Both the position numbers and the translations under genes were made by a program. 64,000 nt of DNA from CAYQQJ01 sp964419935 (GTDB taxonomy: Bacteria; Pseudomonadota; Gammaproteobacteria; Pseudomonadales; Cellvibrionaceae): assembly GCA_964419935.1 (NCBI GenBank), contig CAYQQJ010000015.1, positions 1 through 64,000 of the forward strand, given 5' to 3'. Position 1 is the first letter of the stretch; the number at the start of each line of letters is the position of its first letter. Below are positions 1-8,788 of this stretch, one piece after another. Under the pieces are notes generated by a model, which was given only the letters and a program-made list of their open reading frames with translations, did not search any database and was not told where the DNA came from.

Positions 1-225
1 GCAAGCTGCAAGCTGCAAGCTGCAAGCTGCAAGCTGCAAGCTGCAAGCTGCAAGCTGCAAGCTGCAAGTATAGGATCAAGGGAAAAGGGAAAAGGGAAAA
101 GTGTTACCGTAGGGCAAAAAAAAGCGTCAAGCGCCTTCCGCTATTTTTTCAATGAAAAGGCGGACATCATCTATCTCAGAGCTTGCGGCTTCAGCTTTAA
201 CTTTTCCCTTTTCCCTTTTCCCTCA
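1..225. repeat. Composite heptamer repeat, copy 1
   Basis: Positions 1-68 are about 9.7 perfect tandem copies of the heptamer GCAAGCT. Positions 78-101 hold three copies of GGGAAAA. A core reading TAGGGC, an A-rich run, then GCGTCAAGCGCCTTCCGC follows at 110-142. From 181 to 224 come an AGCTTGCGGCTT segment and CTTTTCCC repeats, the reverse complements of the two left-hand motifs, so the whole unit is a loose inverted repeat. The same parts recur near 3.1, 47.8 and 62.5 kb. It lies just upstream of the ABC exporter gene. Its function is unknown, and the left edge may continue outside the window. Confidence 0.85.
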
Positions 226-271
226 GATCAATCATCACCATTCACTATTCACCAATCACTAACCACCCACT

Positions 272-2059
272 ATGCGCAGCCACTCCACCACCGACGTTGC
301 CTTTCAAGATGTTAACTGGAAGACGCTGAAGTCTCTGATTCCTTACCTGCTTGAGTTCAAGCTTCGGGTGGGCTTTGCGCTGCTGTGTCTGGTCGGCGCC
401 AAATTGGCGAGCGTGGGTTTGCCATTCATTCTGAAACACATTGTCGACAATCTGGAGACGGCTGGCGACATCGCGGCGGTGGTTGCCATGCCCCTGGGGC
501 TGCTGGTTGCTTACGGTGTGGTGCGTTTTGCCAATGTACTTTTTGGTGAATTGCGGGATACGATTTTCGGGCGCGTCACCGAGCGCGCCATGCGCCGCAT
601 CGGTCTAAAAGTCTTCCGCCACCTGCACTCTCTCGACCTGGATTTTCACCTCAATCGGCATACCGGCGGGCTGTCGCGGGATATTGAGCGGGGCACCAAT
701 GGCATCAGTTTTCTGATGCGTTTCATGGTCTTCAACATCGGGCCGACACTGCTTGAAATCATCATGATCATGGGCGTGTTGTTGTGGAATTACGATTACT
801 GGTTTGCGGTGATCGTGCTGGTGGCGGTGGTTGCCTACATCAGCTTCTCCGTCGCCGCCACCGAATGGCGCACCAAGTACGTTCGCCTGGCAAACCAGGC
901 GGAGTCCGAATCCAGCACACGGCATATCGACAGTCTGTTGAACTATGAAACCGTTAAGTACTTTACCAACGAGGAATACGAGGCGGAGCATTACGACAGA
1001 GAGCTGGCCAACTGGGAAAGTGCCCGACGCAAAAACCGGCTTTCACTGTTTGCGCTCAACGGTGGCCAGGCGTTGATCATTGCCACCGCCATGAGCAGTG
1101 CAATGATCCTCGCCGCCAACGAAGTCTTGAACGACACCATGACCTTGGGGGACTTCGTGCTGATCAACGCGTTTATGATGCAGGTATTCATGCCGCTGAA
1201 TTTCCTTGGCTTTGTGTACCGGGAAATGAAAGGTTCCATGGCCAACATCGAAAAGATGTTCGCGCTGCTGCAACAATCTTCCAAAGTTCAGGACAAACCT
1301 CAGGCAACGCCGCTGCAGATAACCCGCGGTGCCATTCGCTTTGAGGACGTTAGCTTCGGCTATGGAGCCGATCGGGAAATCCTGCATCAGGTCAGTTTTT
1401 CTGTTCCCGCCAAACACAAGGTCGCCATTGTCGGCAGCAGCGGCGCGGGAAAATCCACGCTACTCAAACTGCTGTTCCGTTTTTACAACACAGACAGCGG
1501 CCGCATTCTGATAGACGATCAGGATATCGCCGATGCCACTCAGGATTCCCTACGCCGCGTCATAGGCGTTGTGCCCCAGGACACAGTGCTTTTCAATACC
1601 ACGATATTCGAAAACATCCGCTATGGTCGTATCGACGCCAGCGACGAGGATGTTCACGAGGCCATACGCATGGCGCACCTGACGGAATTCATCAAACGCC
1701 TGCCGCTGGGTGTGGAGACGGTTGTGGGCGAACGGGGGCTCAAGTTATCGGGCGGAGAAAAACAGCGCGTCGCCATCGCCCGCACCATTCTCAAGCGGCC
1801 GCCCATTATCGTCTTCGACGAAGCCACGTCTTCCTTGGACAGCAGATCCGAACAATCCATTTTGCAGGCCATGGATGAGGTCTCCCGAGAGCACACCAGT
1901 CTGGTGATTGCCCATCGACTGTCGACCATCGTCGATTCCGACACCATTATTGTGCTGGACCAGGGCCAGGTGATCGAACAGGGAAGCCACACCCAACTGC
2001 TCGCGCTGGATGGTAAGTACGCGCAACTGTGGGAGATACAAAGCAGGAACACTGAGTAG
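272..2059 (+). CDS. Atm1-type ABC exporter (fused permease and ATPase)
   Basis: This 595-residue half-transporter has an N-terminal six-helix membrane region (about residues 20-330) and a C-terminal ABC ATPase domain. Walker A (GSSGAGKST) is near residue 388, the LSGGEKQR signature near 492 and Walker B with the catalytic glutamate (IIVFDEATSSLD) near 512. The arrangement and the YFTNEEYE-type loop match the Atm1/HMT1 family of homodimeric inner-membrane exporters, which move glutathione-linked or Fe-S-related compounds. The substrate here is inferred only from the family. The gene stands alone, preceded by a composite repeat. Confidence 0.9.
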   Translation: MRSHSTTDVAFQDVNWKTLKSLIPYLLEFKLRVGFALLCLVGAKLASVGLPFILKHIVDNLETAGDIAAVVAMPLGLLVAYGVVRFANVLFGELRDTIFGRVTERAMRRIGLKVFRHLHSLDLDFHLNRHTGGLSRDIERGTNGISFLMRFMVFNIGPTLLEIIMIMGVLLWNYDYWFAVIVLVAVVAYISFSVAATEWRTKYVRLANQAESESSTRHIDSLLNYETVKYFTNEEYEAEHYDRELANWESARRKNRLSLFALNGGQALIIATAMSSAMILAANEVLNDTMTLGDFVLINAFMMQVFMPLNFLGFVYREMKGSMANIEKMFALLQQSSKVQDKPQATPLQITRGAIRFEDVSFGYGADREILHQVSFSVPAKHKVAIVGSSGAGKSTLLKLLFRFYNTDSGRILIDDQDIADATQDSLRRVIGVVPQDTVLFNTTIFENIRYGRIDASDEDVHEAIRMAHLTEFIKRLPLGVETVVGERGLKLSGGEKQRVAIARTILKRPPIIVFDEATSSLDSRSEQSILQAMDEVSREHTSLVIAHRLSTIVDSDTIIVLDQGQVIEQGSHTQLLALDGKYAQLWEIQSRNTE

Positions 2060-2150
2060 AAGAGCGAGAAAATTTTCGGCATGCATGAGTTAACGAAAGG
2101 TAAAGGTAACAAGAGCTCGCTATACTAATCTTCAAGCGTGCAGCTTCGGA

Positions 2151-2516
2151 TCATTCCTGAACTTGAAGGTATCGATTACCGGTTAAATAAAGCCTATCAC
2201 CATCCCATCCCTCGAATGATTCTTTGGTTGTCACATCAAACGCTGCTGACCCCGGCGGCAAAAGCTTCATTTCACCTTTGTATGACAGATCGCCAGAGCT
2301 GTAATAAACTTCACCGGTATAGTTATCATCCGAAAGCTCCTCAGGCTTTCTGATTAAGACAAAAACTCCGCCTTCCATCCCTCCGACCCACACAGCGTCG
2401 ACTGGTACGTTTGCTGGCCTGACGGGTGGAGAGGGCTCAGATGCTTGTCGCTCGCACCCCAGAAATGCCAAACACATTAAAGTTAACCATAAACTTCGGA
2501 AAGTAATATTTAGCAT
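2151..2516 (-). CDS. Small putative lipoprotein of unknown function
   Basis: The 121-residue product starts with a hydrophobic signal segment ending in the lipobox LAFLGC (Cys about residue 21), followed by a proline/serine-rich linker, so it is probably a lipid-anchored envelope protein. The mature part (about 95 residues) contains YTGEVYYSSGDLSYKGEMKL, which looks like a small beta-rich domain. I do not recognise the family. It is flanked by the exporter on the opposite strand and a DUF486 gene on the same strand. Confidence 0.65.
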   Translation of the reverse strand: MLNITFRSLWLTLMCLAFLGCERQASEPSPPVRPANVPVDAVWVGGMEGGVFVLIRKPEELSDDNYTGEVYYSSGDLSYKGEMKLLPPGSAAFDVTTKESFEGWDGDRLYLTGNRYLQVQE

Positions 2517-2614
2517 TGTTTAAAATTTTCCCATGCCTTCAATAGTCAAAATATCATTCTTATAGTCAAGATCCGGAAAGTCATGCCTGACTTCGCGGTA
2601 CAGGTGTTCAGAAA

Positions 2615-2965
2615 CTACATCAACTTACTGCGAAACATGAAAAACACAGCGCCTACCAGACACAAACCGGCCCAGAGGTAATCCAGTTTCAGCGGCTCTT
2701 TAAGGTAAAGTACAGAGAAAGGGACGAACACGCTGAGTGTAATAACTTCCTGGATGACTTTCAGTTGGCCGACGCTGAGTACGCTGAACCCAATGCGGTT
2801 GGCAGGCACCTGAAACAGGTATTCAAACAAGGCAATGCCCCAACTGACAAACGCGGCGATGAGCCACGGTTTGTTGTTCAATTCCTTCAGGTGCGCATAC
2901 CAGGCAAACGTCATGAAAACATTGCTGCACACCAGCAGCGCAATGGCAGTAATTACCGGATTCAT
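2615..2965 (-). CDS. DUF486 / DMT-family small membrane protein
   Basis: This 116-residue protein has four predicted transmembrane helices and closely resembles the DUF486 family, a branch of the drug/metabolite transporter superfamily. Recognisable features are the FMTFAWYAHLK segment after helix 1, WGIALFEYLFQVPANRIG in the middle and a YLKEP motif before helix 4. It sits in the inner membrane; the substrate is unknown for the family. The length is normal and no linked partner is visible. Confidence 0.85.
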   Translation of the reverse strand: MNPVITAIALLVCSNVFMTFAWYAHLKELNNKPWLIAAFVSWGIALFEYLFQVPANRIGFSVLSVGQLKVIQEVITLSVFVPFSVLYLKEPLKLDYLWAGLCLVGAVFFMFRSKLM

Positions 2966-3119
2966 AAAATTTTCAACTCAGAAATTTCTCGTCACTTGTA
3001 TTGCCGCCGGTGCGAACACCGTGGCGCTGCATTCCATGGTGGGCCGTGCCCGTTCAGTATTTTAACTTAGCGCTTGCAGCTCGTTACTTTTGCTTAGGCC
3101 ATCCTTGGCCTTCGCCTTC

Positions 3120-3228
3120 AATGCCCGCAAAACGGCGGAAGGCGCTTGACGCTTTTTCGCCCTACGGCAATACTTTTCCCTTTTCCCTTTTCCCTTTTCT
3201 TTAGCTTGCGGCTTGCAGCTTGTGGCTA
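3120..3228. repeat. Composite heptamer repeat, copy 2
   Basis: The core GCGGAAGGCGCTTGACGC, then TTTTTCGCCCTACGG, occurs at 3134-3166 in the opposite orientation to copy 1. It is followed by CTTTTCCC repeats (3173-3199) and an AGCTTGCGGCTTGCAGCTTG segment (3203-3222). The repeat reaches the stop codon of the DUF445 gene, so it is placed directly at a gene 3' end. The rest of the 2966-3225 gap shows no gene. Confidence 0.8.
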
Positions 3229-3834
3229 AAAAAACACCACCAACGCCAACTGCACACAACCGATAGAAAACCCCAGCACCCCGCCCAAGATCTCAATCAT
3301 TCTGAATTCCTTGCTCAGGATTCCGTGGAGCATGTCTTCCAATTGATTGGCGGAAAAAGCTTTGACTTTATCCGCCACAATTTTTTCGATGTCGATCGAA
3401 TGCGCCTCCTTGCTGACGATCTGATCGACCAGGCGCGGCAGTTGTTGCATGAACTCTTCCAGCAATATGCGTTTGATTTTATCCAGTGCTCGGGACGACA
3501 GCAGCATGGTGACCCGGGGGAGCAGTGCGCGAAAACGGGTCTGCAGAAAATGCTCGAGCTTTTCATCCAGGAACTGGCGAATGACCGCCTGGTTCTCAGC
3601 GCTTTTCAGCCTCTCGGTCAAATCCTCCACGGAGACAAGATCATTGGCCACTATCTGCCCCAGCTTTTGCGCGATATCATCCTTGCGTTTGGGAAACAGA
3701 CCCTGCACGGTAAAGAAACCGATCCTGATCGGCTGACGCGGGTGGAACAGCATCTTGATGGCGACGTAATTGGTCAGCCATCCAATAGCGGCAGCCAGCA
3801 AGGGTAAAGCGTAAAGTGAGTAATCAGTCATCAA
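3226..3834 (-). CDS. DUF445 family membrane-anchored protein
   Basis: The 202-residue protein matches short DUF445 members. An N-terminal hairpin of hydrophobic sequence (LPLLAAAIGWLTNYVAIKML) is followed by the family segment HPRQPIRIGFFTVQGLFPKR, a charged helical domain, and a final hydrophobic helix near residues 180-200. It is probably an inner-membrane protein with both ends in the bilayer. The function of the family is not established. It overlaps the end of composite repeat copy 2 by three bases at its stop codon. Confidence 0.8.
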   Translation of the reverse strand: MMTDYSLYALPLLAAAIGWLTNYVAIKMLFHPRQPIRIGFFTVQGLFPKRKDDIAQKLGQIVANDLVSVEDLTERLKSAENQAVIRQFLDEKLEHFLQTRFRALLPRVTMLLSSRALDKIKRILLEEFMQQLPRLVDQIVSKEAHSIDIEKIVADKVKAFSANQLEDMLHGILSKEFRMIEILGGVLGFSIGCVQLALVVFF

Positions 3835-4093
3835 AATTGGGGTTCCTGTTCATAACGCTATGGACACACCTGATTCCTGCAGTCCGCAAGAATACTCCGG
3901 CAATGATGGGAGTGCATCTGTCTATTCTTTACGTCCGACAACACCAAGCCACCAGTCATTCAAATAGCGCTCCAGGATAGGTCGGGCTTAAAACTCCTAT
4001 GGAACGAGTCCGAGTCGCTTCCTGTCCATATGGGTTATGCTGTAAAACGTTCTACTTTTGGATTCAACCCGCTGAACAAAGGACAGTCCCGCC

Positions 4094-6325
4094 ATGACCC
4101 TACATGAATTGCGCCGCCAGCACGTCAGTCGCCCACTGTTCAAATGGGCAAAAAAAGCCCTCCCGGGCCTGTCCGACACGGAGCGCGAAGCACTGGAGGC
4201 CGGTGATGTGTGGTGGGACCAGGAGCTGTTCAGCGGCAATCCGGATTGGCGCCTGTTGCTGGGCACACCTGCGGCAACCCTGACCGCCGAGGAGCAGGCA
4301 TTTCTGGATGGCCCTGTGAATGAGCTTTGCGCGATGCTCAATGACTGGGACATCAACTGGGTGAAGGGTGACCTGCCGCCAGAAGTCTGGCAGTACCTGA
4401 AGGCGAACAAGTTTTTTGCCATGATCATCCCCAAACAATTCGGCGGGCTGGAATTCTCTCCCTTTGCCAATTCAGAAGTGGTGCGCCGTATTTCCACGCG
4501 CTCGGTAGTGGCCGCAGTGACGGTGATGGTACCCAATTCCCTTGGGCCCGGAGAATTGCTGATGAAGTTCGGCACCCGGGAGCAGCAGGATTATTGGTTG
4601 CCGCGCCTGGCCGATGCCAGCGAGATTCCCTGCTTCGGTCTGACCAGCCCGGATGCCGGGTCTGACGCGGCGTCCATGACGGATACCGGTATAGTCTGCC
4701 GGGGCTCCTTCGCTGGTGAAGAGGTGCTGGGTATTCGTCTCAACTGGAGCAAACGTTATATCACCCTGGGGCCCATTGCCACGGTGCAGGGACTGGCCTT
4801 CAAGTTGTTCGACCCGGATCATTTGCTTGGTGACACCGAAGAGCGGGGCATTACCGTTGCGCTGGTGCCCACCAACTTGCCCGGCGTTGAAATTGGCCGC
4901 CGGCACCTGCCGTCCTACCAGATGTTTCAGAACGGCCCCAACCAAGGCCATGATGTTTTCATACCCATGGACCACGTCATAGGCGGAGAGGCGCAGGTAG
5001 GCAAGGGTTGGAAAATGCTTATGGCCGCACTGGCTGCCGGTCGCGCCATTTCCCTTCCGTCTCTGGCGGCAGCCGCAGCGGCCTACTGCGCACGCACCAC
5101 GGGGAACTATGCCCGGGTTCGCGAGCAATTTGGCATTCCGGTCGGGCGCTTTGAAGGCATTCAGGAGCGGCTGGGCCGCCTGGCAGTCAATGCCTATACA
5201 GTGGATGCCGGGCGCCGCTTAACCTGTGCGGCGCTGAATCAGGGCCATCACCCGTCAGTCATCTCTGCCATCATGAAGGCCCATGCAACCTACCGCATGC
5301 GTACCGCCGTGGACGATGCCATGGATGTTCACGCGGGCAAGGCAATTATCGACGGGCCGCTCAATTACATGGGCAACCTGCACCGCTCGGTGCCGGTCGG
5401 CATCACGGTGGAAGGGGCGAATATTCTCACCCGCAGTATGATTATTTTCGGCCAGGGCGCTGTGCGCTGCCACCCATGGTTACTCAAGGAGATGCTTGCT
5501 CTCGAGGAGGACGATGAAGAACAGGCGCTGGACAGTTTTGATGAAAACCTGTGGGGCCATATTGGCCACATTTTCAAGAATGTCGGCCGCGCTTTGCTGC
5601 GCAACTGGTCCGGCGGGCTGCTCAGCCCGGCACCGGGCAGAGGCTCGGTAAAGCCTTACTATCGCCAGCTCAGCCGCTATGCGGCAAGCTTTGCCTTACT
5701 CGCGGATGTCGCCCTGATTACCTATGGCGGCGAGCTCAAGCGCAAGGAGACCATGTCCGGACGCCTGGGCGATATATTCGCGGAGCTTTACCTGCTGTGC
5801 GCGGTGCTCAAGCGCTGGGAAGATGAGGGGCGCCACAAATCGGATTTACCTCTGGTACAACTCGCCATGCAAACCGGGTTTGCCAAGATTGAAAAAGCGA
5901 TTCACGCGGTACTGGCCAACCTTCCGAATCGGCTGATCGCCTGGGAAGTGAAGTTTCTGATTCAACCGCTGGGAATACGCCAGCATGGCCCGTCGGATGC
6001 CCTGTTGCACCGCTGTGCACAATTGCTGCTCTCGCCATCAGACGCTCGCGACCGCATTACCGCAGGGTTGTTTTTGGCAGAGGGACATCAAGGTGGAAAC
6101 GGCGTCGCCGATCTGGAACGCGCATTTGATCTGGCAACCCGAGCCGAGCCGTTGCAGCGCAAGCTTCACGATGCCCGGGTTAGCAACTGGCGCGATGCGC
6201 ATGCGCAGGGTCTGATCGATGAACAGGAACTTCGCCAGTTGGAAGAGGCGGACGCAGCAGTGCGCAAGGTCATTGCGGTGGATGATTTTGATGCGGCGGA
6301 TTTGACTGATCGCGGCGGCGCGTAA
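4094..6325 (+). CDS. fadE: Acyl-CoA dehydrogenase, FadE type
   Basis: The product (743 residues) catalyses the first step of fatty-acid beta-oxidation, FAD-dependent oxidation of acyl-CoA to trans-2-enoyl-CoA. It shows the acyl-CoA dehydrogenase core with the FAD-domain motif PCFGLTSPDAGSDAA near residue 179 and the extended C-terminal DUF1974-type region seen in FadE but not in short acyl-CoA dehydrogenases. It is about 70 residues shorter at the N-terminus than E. coli FadE and lacks that protein's hydrophobic leader. The ATG at 4094 follows AAAGGACAG and is a good start. The 259-base region upstream shows no gene and no convincing FadR/PsrA box. Confidence 0.88.
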   Translation: MTLHELRRQHVSRPLFKWAKKALPGLSDTEREALEAGDVWWDQELFSGNPDWRLLLGTPAATLTAEEQAFLDGPVNELCAMLNDWDINWVKGDLPPEVWQYLKANKFFAMIIPKQFGGLEFSPFANSEVVRRISTRSVVAAVTVMVPNSLGPGELLMKFGTREQQDYWLPRLADASEIPCFGLTSPDAGSDAASMTDTGIVCRGSFAGEEVLGIRLNWSKRYITLGPIATVQGLAFKLFDPDHLLGDTEERGITVALVPTNLPGVEIGRRHLPSYQMFQNGPNQGHDVFIPMDHVIGGEAQVGKGWKMLMAALAAGRAISLPSLAAAAAAYCARTTGNYARVREQFGIPVGRFEGIQERLGRLAVNAYTVDAGRRLTCAALNQGHHPSVISAIMKAHATYRMRTAVDDAMDVHAGKAIIDGPLNYMGNLHRSVPVGITVEGANILTRSMIIFGQGAVRCHPWLLKEMLALEEDDEEQALDSFDENLWGHIGHIFKNVGRALLRNWSGGLLSPAPGRGSVKPYYRQLSRYAASFALLADVALITYGGELKRKETMSGRLGDIFAELYLLCAVLKRWEDEGRHKSDLPLVQLAMQTGFAKIEKAIHAVLANLPNRLIAWEVKFLIQPLGIRQHGPSDALLHRCAQLLLSPSDARDRITAGLFLAEGHQGGNGVADLERAFDLATRAEPLQRKLHDARVSNWRDAHAQGLIDEQELRQLEEADAAVRKVIAVDDFDAADLTDRGGA

Positions 6326-6369
6326 TCTTGGTTCACAGGCGCATTTCCTCCCCAGTCTCACGGGGGCGG

Positions 6370-6599
6370 CCCCGGATTCCGTTACACTCCATCCAGGCTA
6401 CGAACTGCTTGTTCGTGGGTAGAACCCGGCTTGCATGGCCGCCCGAAGGGTAAACCACAAGGGGCGCAGGCATACGCTCGGCCGTTAACGCTTTAACTCG
6501 ACGAGCTCGCGAATTTGTAGCCTGGATGGAGTGCAACGCAATCCGGGAGGACCGGCTGCTGACTGCCCCGGATTCCGTTGCACTCCATCCGGGCTACGC
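6370..6599. repeat. Cluster of three dispersed ~33-bp repeats (REP-like)
   Basis: Three near-identical units occur at 6370-6403, 6517-6549 and 6566-6599. Units 1 and 3 read CCCCGGATTCCGTTRCACTC then CATCC(A/G)GGCTACG on the plus strand, and unit 2 is the reverse complement. Units 2 and 3 are 16 bases apart and could fold into a long hairpin. They fill the 374-base gap between fadE and the hemolysin III gene, and I see no gene there. Repeats with this wording are familiar from intergenic regions of several gammaproteobacteria (recollection, not checked). Confidence 0.8.
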
Positions 6600-6699
6600 G
6601 AGTGCGGCTTTCCGTGCGAACGGCCCTGATTGCACGGTCGCAGCAATAAATGCCGAAGGTTCGTGGGGCGTTAACATTCAAAATATAAGAGCAAGTTTT

Positions 6700-7314
6700 A
6701 TGTACAGAGGCGAAAGACTCAACAGCATCACCCACGTTATAGGTGCGGCCGCCGCGTTGGCGGGATTGGTTGTTCTGGTGTATTTCGGGGCGCGGCAGGG
6801 GGATTTGACCAAGCTGGTCAGCTTGACGGTGTATGGTATATCGCTGTTTCTGCTCTATCTTTTTTCCGTGCTCTATCACAGCTGCCGCGGCAAATGGAAA
6901 GCGATCTTTCAGAAGCTGGATCATGCAGCCATTTATCTGTTGATTGCCGGCACCTACACTCCTTTCATGTTGATCTCCCTGGACGGCGCCTGGGGCTGGT
7001 GGTTGTTCGCCATCATCTGGTCTCTGGCGGTGGCTGGCATTCTGCTGGATACGCTGCCGAAAAGACGACGACGGATTCTCGCGGTGGTGATTTATATTCT
7101 GATGGGCTGGCTTTGCCTGGTCGCCATCAAACCGCTATTGGCGGCGCTGTCTGTTGGAGGCTTTGTCTGGCTGCTGATTGGCGGGCTGTTCTATACGGGC
7201 GGCATTGTGTTCTACGTGTGGGACCACATCAGACACTTTCACGGCATCTGGCATCTGTTCGTCCTGGCCGGCAGTGTCTGCCATTACCTGGCGATCGTGC
7301 TGTACGTCCTGTAG
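6700..7314 (+). CDS. Hemolysin III / PAQR family membrane protein
   Basis: The 204-residue protein has seven hydrophobic helices and the conserved polar residues of the hemolysin III (YqfA/PAQR) family: a SVLYHSC motif after helix 2, DHAAIYLLIAGTYTP in helix 3 and a histidine-bearing end (HLFVLAGSVCHYLAI). The reading frame is open upstream to 6526, but that part runs through repeat units; ATG 6700 begins the family's usual MYRGERLNSITH start. Despite the name, most members are not proven haemolysins. Confidence 0.88.
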   Translation: MYRGERLNSITHVIGAAAALAGLVVLVYFGARQGDLTKLVSLTVYGISLFLLYLFSVLYHSCRGKWKAIFQKLDHAAIYLLIAGTYTPFMLISLDGAWGWWLFAIIWSLAVAGILLDTLPKRRRRILAVVIYILMGWLCLVAIKPLLAALSVGGFVWLLIGGLFYTGGIVFYVWDHIRHFHGIWHLFVLAGSVCHYLAIVLYVL

Positions 7315-7365
7315 CCCCGACTTGATGCGTGGGACTACAGGGATAACCTCGATTACGGAACGGGC

Positions 7366-8706
7366 TTATTCAGCGGCGTCCACAAAAAAGGGCACGTTGG
7401 CGGTAGCCGCTTTATTGAAATCGTTGGTCACGTAGGCGAACAACCGATAGGGGCCGGATTCAGCGGGCGCCTTGAATTTCATGGTGCCTGCGCCATCATC
7501 CTCCACAATCAAGCCTTCGACGGGTGTGGGACGATCTTCCGGATCGCCACCGGCGCCTATGTCGGTGCTCTCGGGTAAAACTTCCCAGCGAATGTCGAAA
7601 GGCTGGTCATTCACATGAAATGCGTCGAGCTCAACGGTGTAGGTTTTACCCGGCTCCAGATGAATGCTGTCTGACGCGACCTTGCCGTCAATCTGAAACC
7701 CGCGAATACTCGGTGCCCGCTCTGCCGGCCATTCACCGGTCCACAAGAACTGCATGGTGTCGACCACTTCCGTGGCTTCCCCGGATTCGAGAAACATTCC
7801 GTACCAGGTTGGCGTGGTTTCCTGCTTTTGTCCCCAGAGGAATGCATAGGATCCAAGCACACGCTCCTCATCCGCCAGAATGGCACCTTCATAGCGGGCA
7901 CGGTAAGCCGCCGCTTTTTCGTTGCTGGTCTGCTCAATAGGTACGTCCCAATCCGTACGCGCAATTTCCCAGTGCCCGGTCGGGCCCCATTCAGTAACGG
8001 CGTAGGCGCCCGGCCAGCCGACCGCGCGCATGGTCTCAGGCAGCTCGTCAAGATCGCCGTATGTATTCACACTTAAAAAGTCGATGCTCGGCACCCGTTC
8101 CATAATCAACTTGGCTTTCTCTTCATTGATGCCGGCAGTCACCGTGGTGACCAGATGGTTGGGATCCAGCTCCTTGACCATTTTGGCGATATCTTCCACC
8201 GCGTACCACACATTGGTGTTGGTGTAGAGGAGGTCGAGCTCGTTGCCGAGACCCCAGGTGAGCAGCGCCGGGTGGTCCTTGTACTGGATAATCTGCTCGC
8301 GCACCGCTTCTTTCTGACGCTTGACCGCTTCCTTATCGTCATAGTCGAAACCGTGACGCTCACGCTGCAGCTCAATGCCCAGCATAACCGTCAGGCCGTT
8401 CTGCTCGGCCTCGTCAAGAATTCGCTCAGCGTCCCGGGTGCTCCAGGTTCTGATCGAGTTGCCGCCGTTCGCCGCGAGCATTGCCAGGCGCTCACTGCCA
8501 CCCGCACCGCGAATAAAATAGGGCTCACCACCGCGAATGATCTGAAACTGGCCGTCGTTCTCTGTCAGGGTTACCGGAATTGCCTGTGATACGGTTTGCG
8601 GCTCAGGGGCCGCAGTGGTTTCAGTGGTATTTTCAGAGGGGTCGCTACAACCGCCAAAAAGCAAAAACGCCGGCAGAAGCAGAGAGATAATCAGCTTGTT
8701 GTACAT
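7366..8706 (-). CDS. Lipoprotein glycoside hydrolase with GH2-like TIM barrel
   Basis: The 446-residue product begins with a lipoprotein signal (lipobox LFGGC). It contains a TIM-barrel domain resembling the catalytic domain of family 2 glycosidases: LTWGLGNELD carries the Asn-Glu acid/base pair and AVTEWGPTGHWE carries the probable nucleophile glutamate. A beta-sandwich-like domain follows (about residues 330-446). ATG 8706 is preceded by AAGGTCCGCCC; upstream in-frame Met codons would bury the signal peptide. It is likely a surface or periplasmic enzyme acting on an oligosaccharide; the substrate cannot be read from the sequence. No polysaccharide-locus partners adjoin it. Confidence 0.7.
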   Translation of the reverse strand: MYNKLIISLLLPAFLLFGGCSDPSENTTETTAAPEPQTVSQAIPVTLTENDGQFQIIRGGEPYFIRGAGGSERLAMLAANGGNSIRTWSTRDAERILDEAEQNGLTVMLGIELQRERHGFDYDDKEAVKRQKEAVREQIIQYKDHPALLTWGLGNELDLLYTNTNVWYAVEDIAKMVKELDPNHLVTTVTAGINEEKAKLIMERVPSIDFLSVNTYGDLDELPETMRAVGWPGAYAVTEWGPTGHWEIARTDWDVPIEQTSNEKAAAYRARYEGAILADEERVLGSYAFLWGQKQETTPTWYGMFLESGEATEVVDTMQFLWTGEWPAERAPSIRGFQIDGKVASDSIHLEPGKTYTVELDAFHVNDQPFDIRWEVLPESTDIGAGGDPEDRPTPVEGLIVEDDGAGTMKFKAPAESGPYRLFAYVTNDFNKAATANVPFFVDAAE

Positions 8707-8788
8707 GGGCGGACCTTGGAATGGTTGAATGTTGGAAGTGCAGAATAACCAATACGAGATTATTCTGCCATTCGGGAGGGAGGTGCGA

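Noticed and set aside
1..68. Regular array that could be taken for a CRISPR
   Set aside because: The unit is a 7-bp tandem repeat without spacers; there are no cas genes in the window.
6526..6699. N-terminal extension of the hemolysin III frame
   Set aside because: The 58 extra codons come from the dispersed repeats and include no ribosome site; the family starts at ATG 6700.
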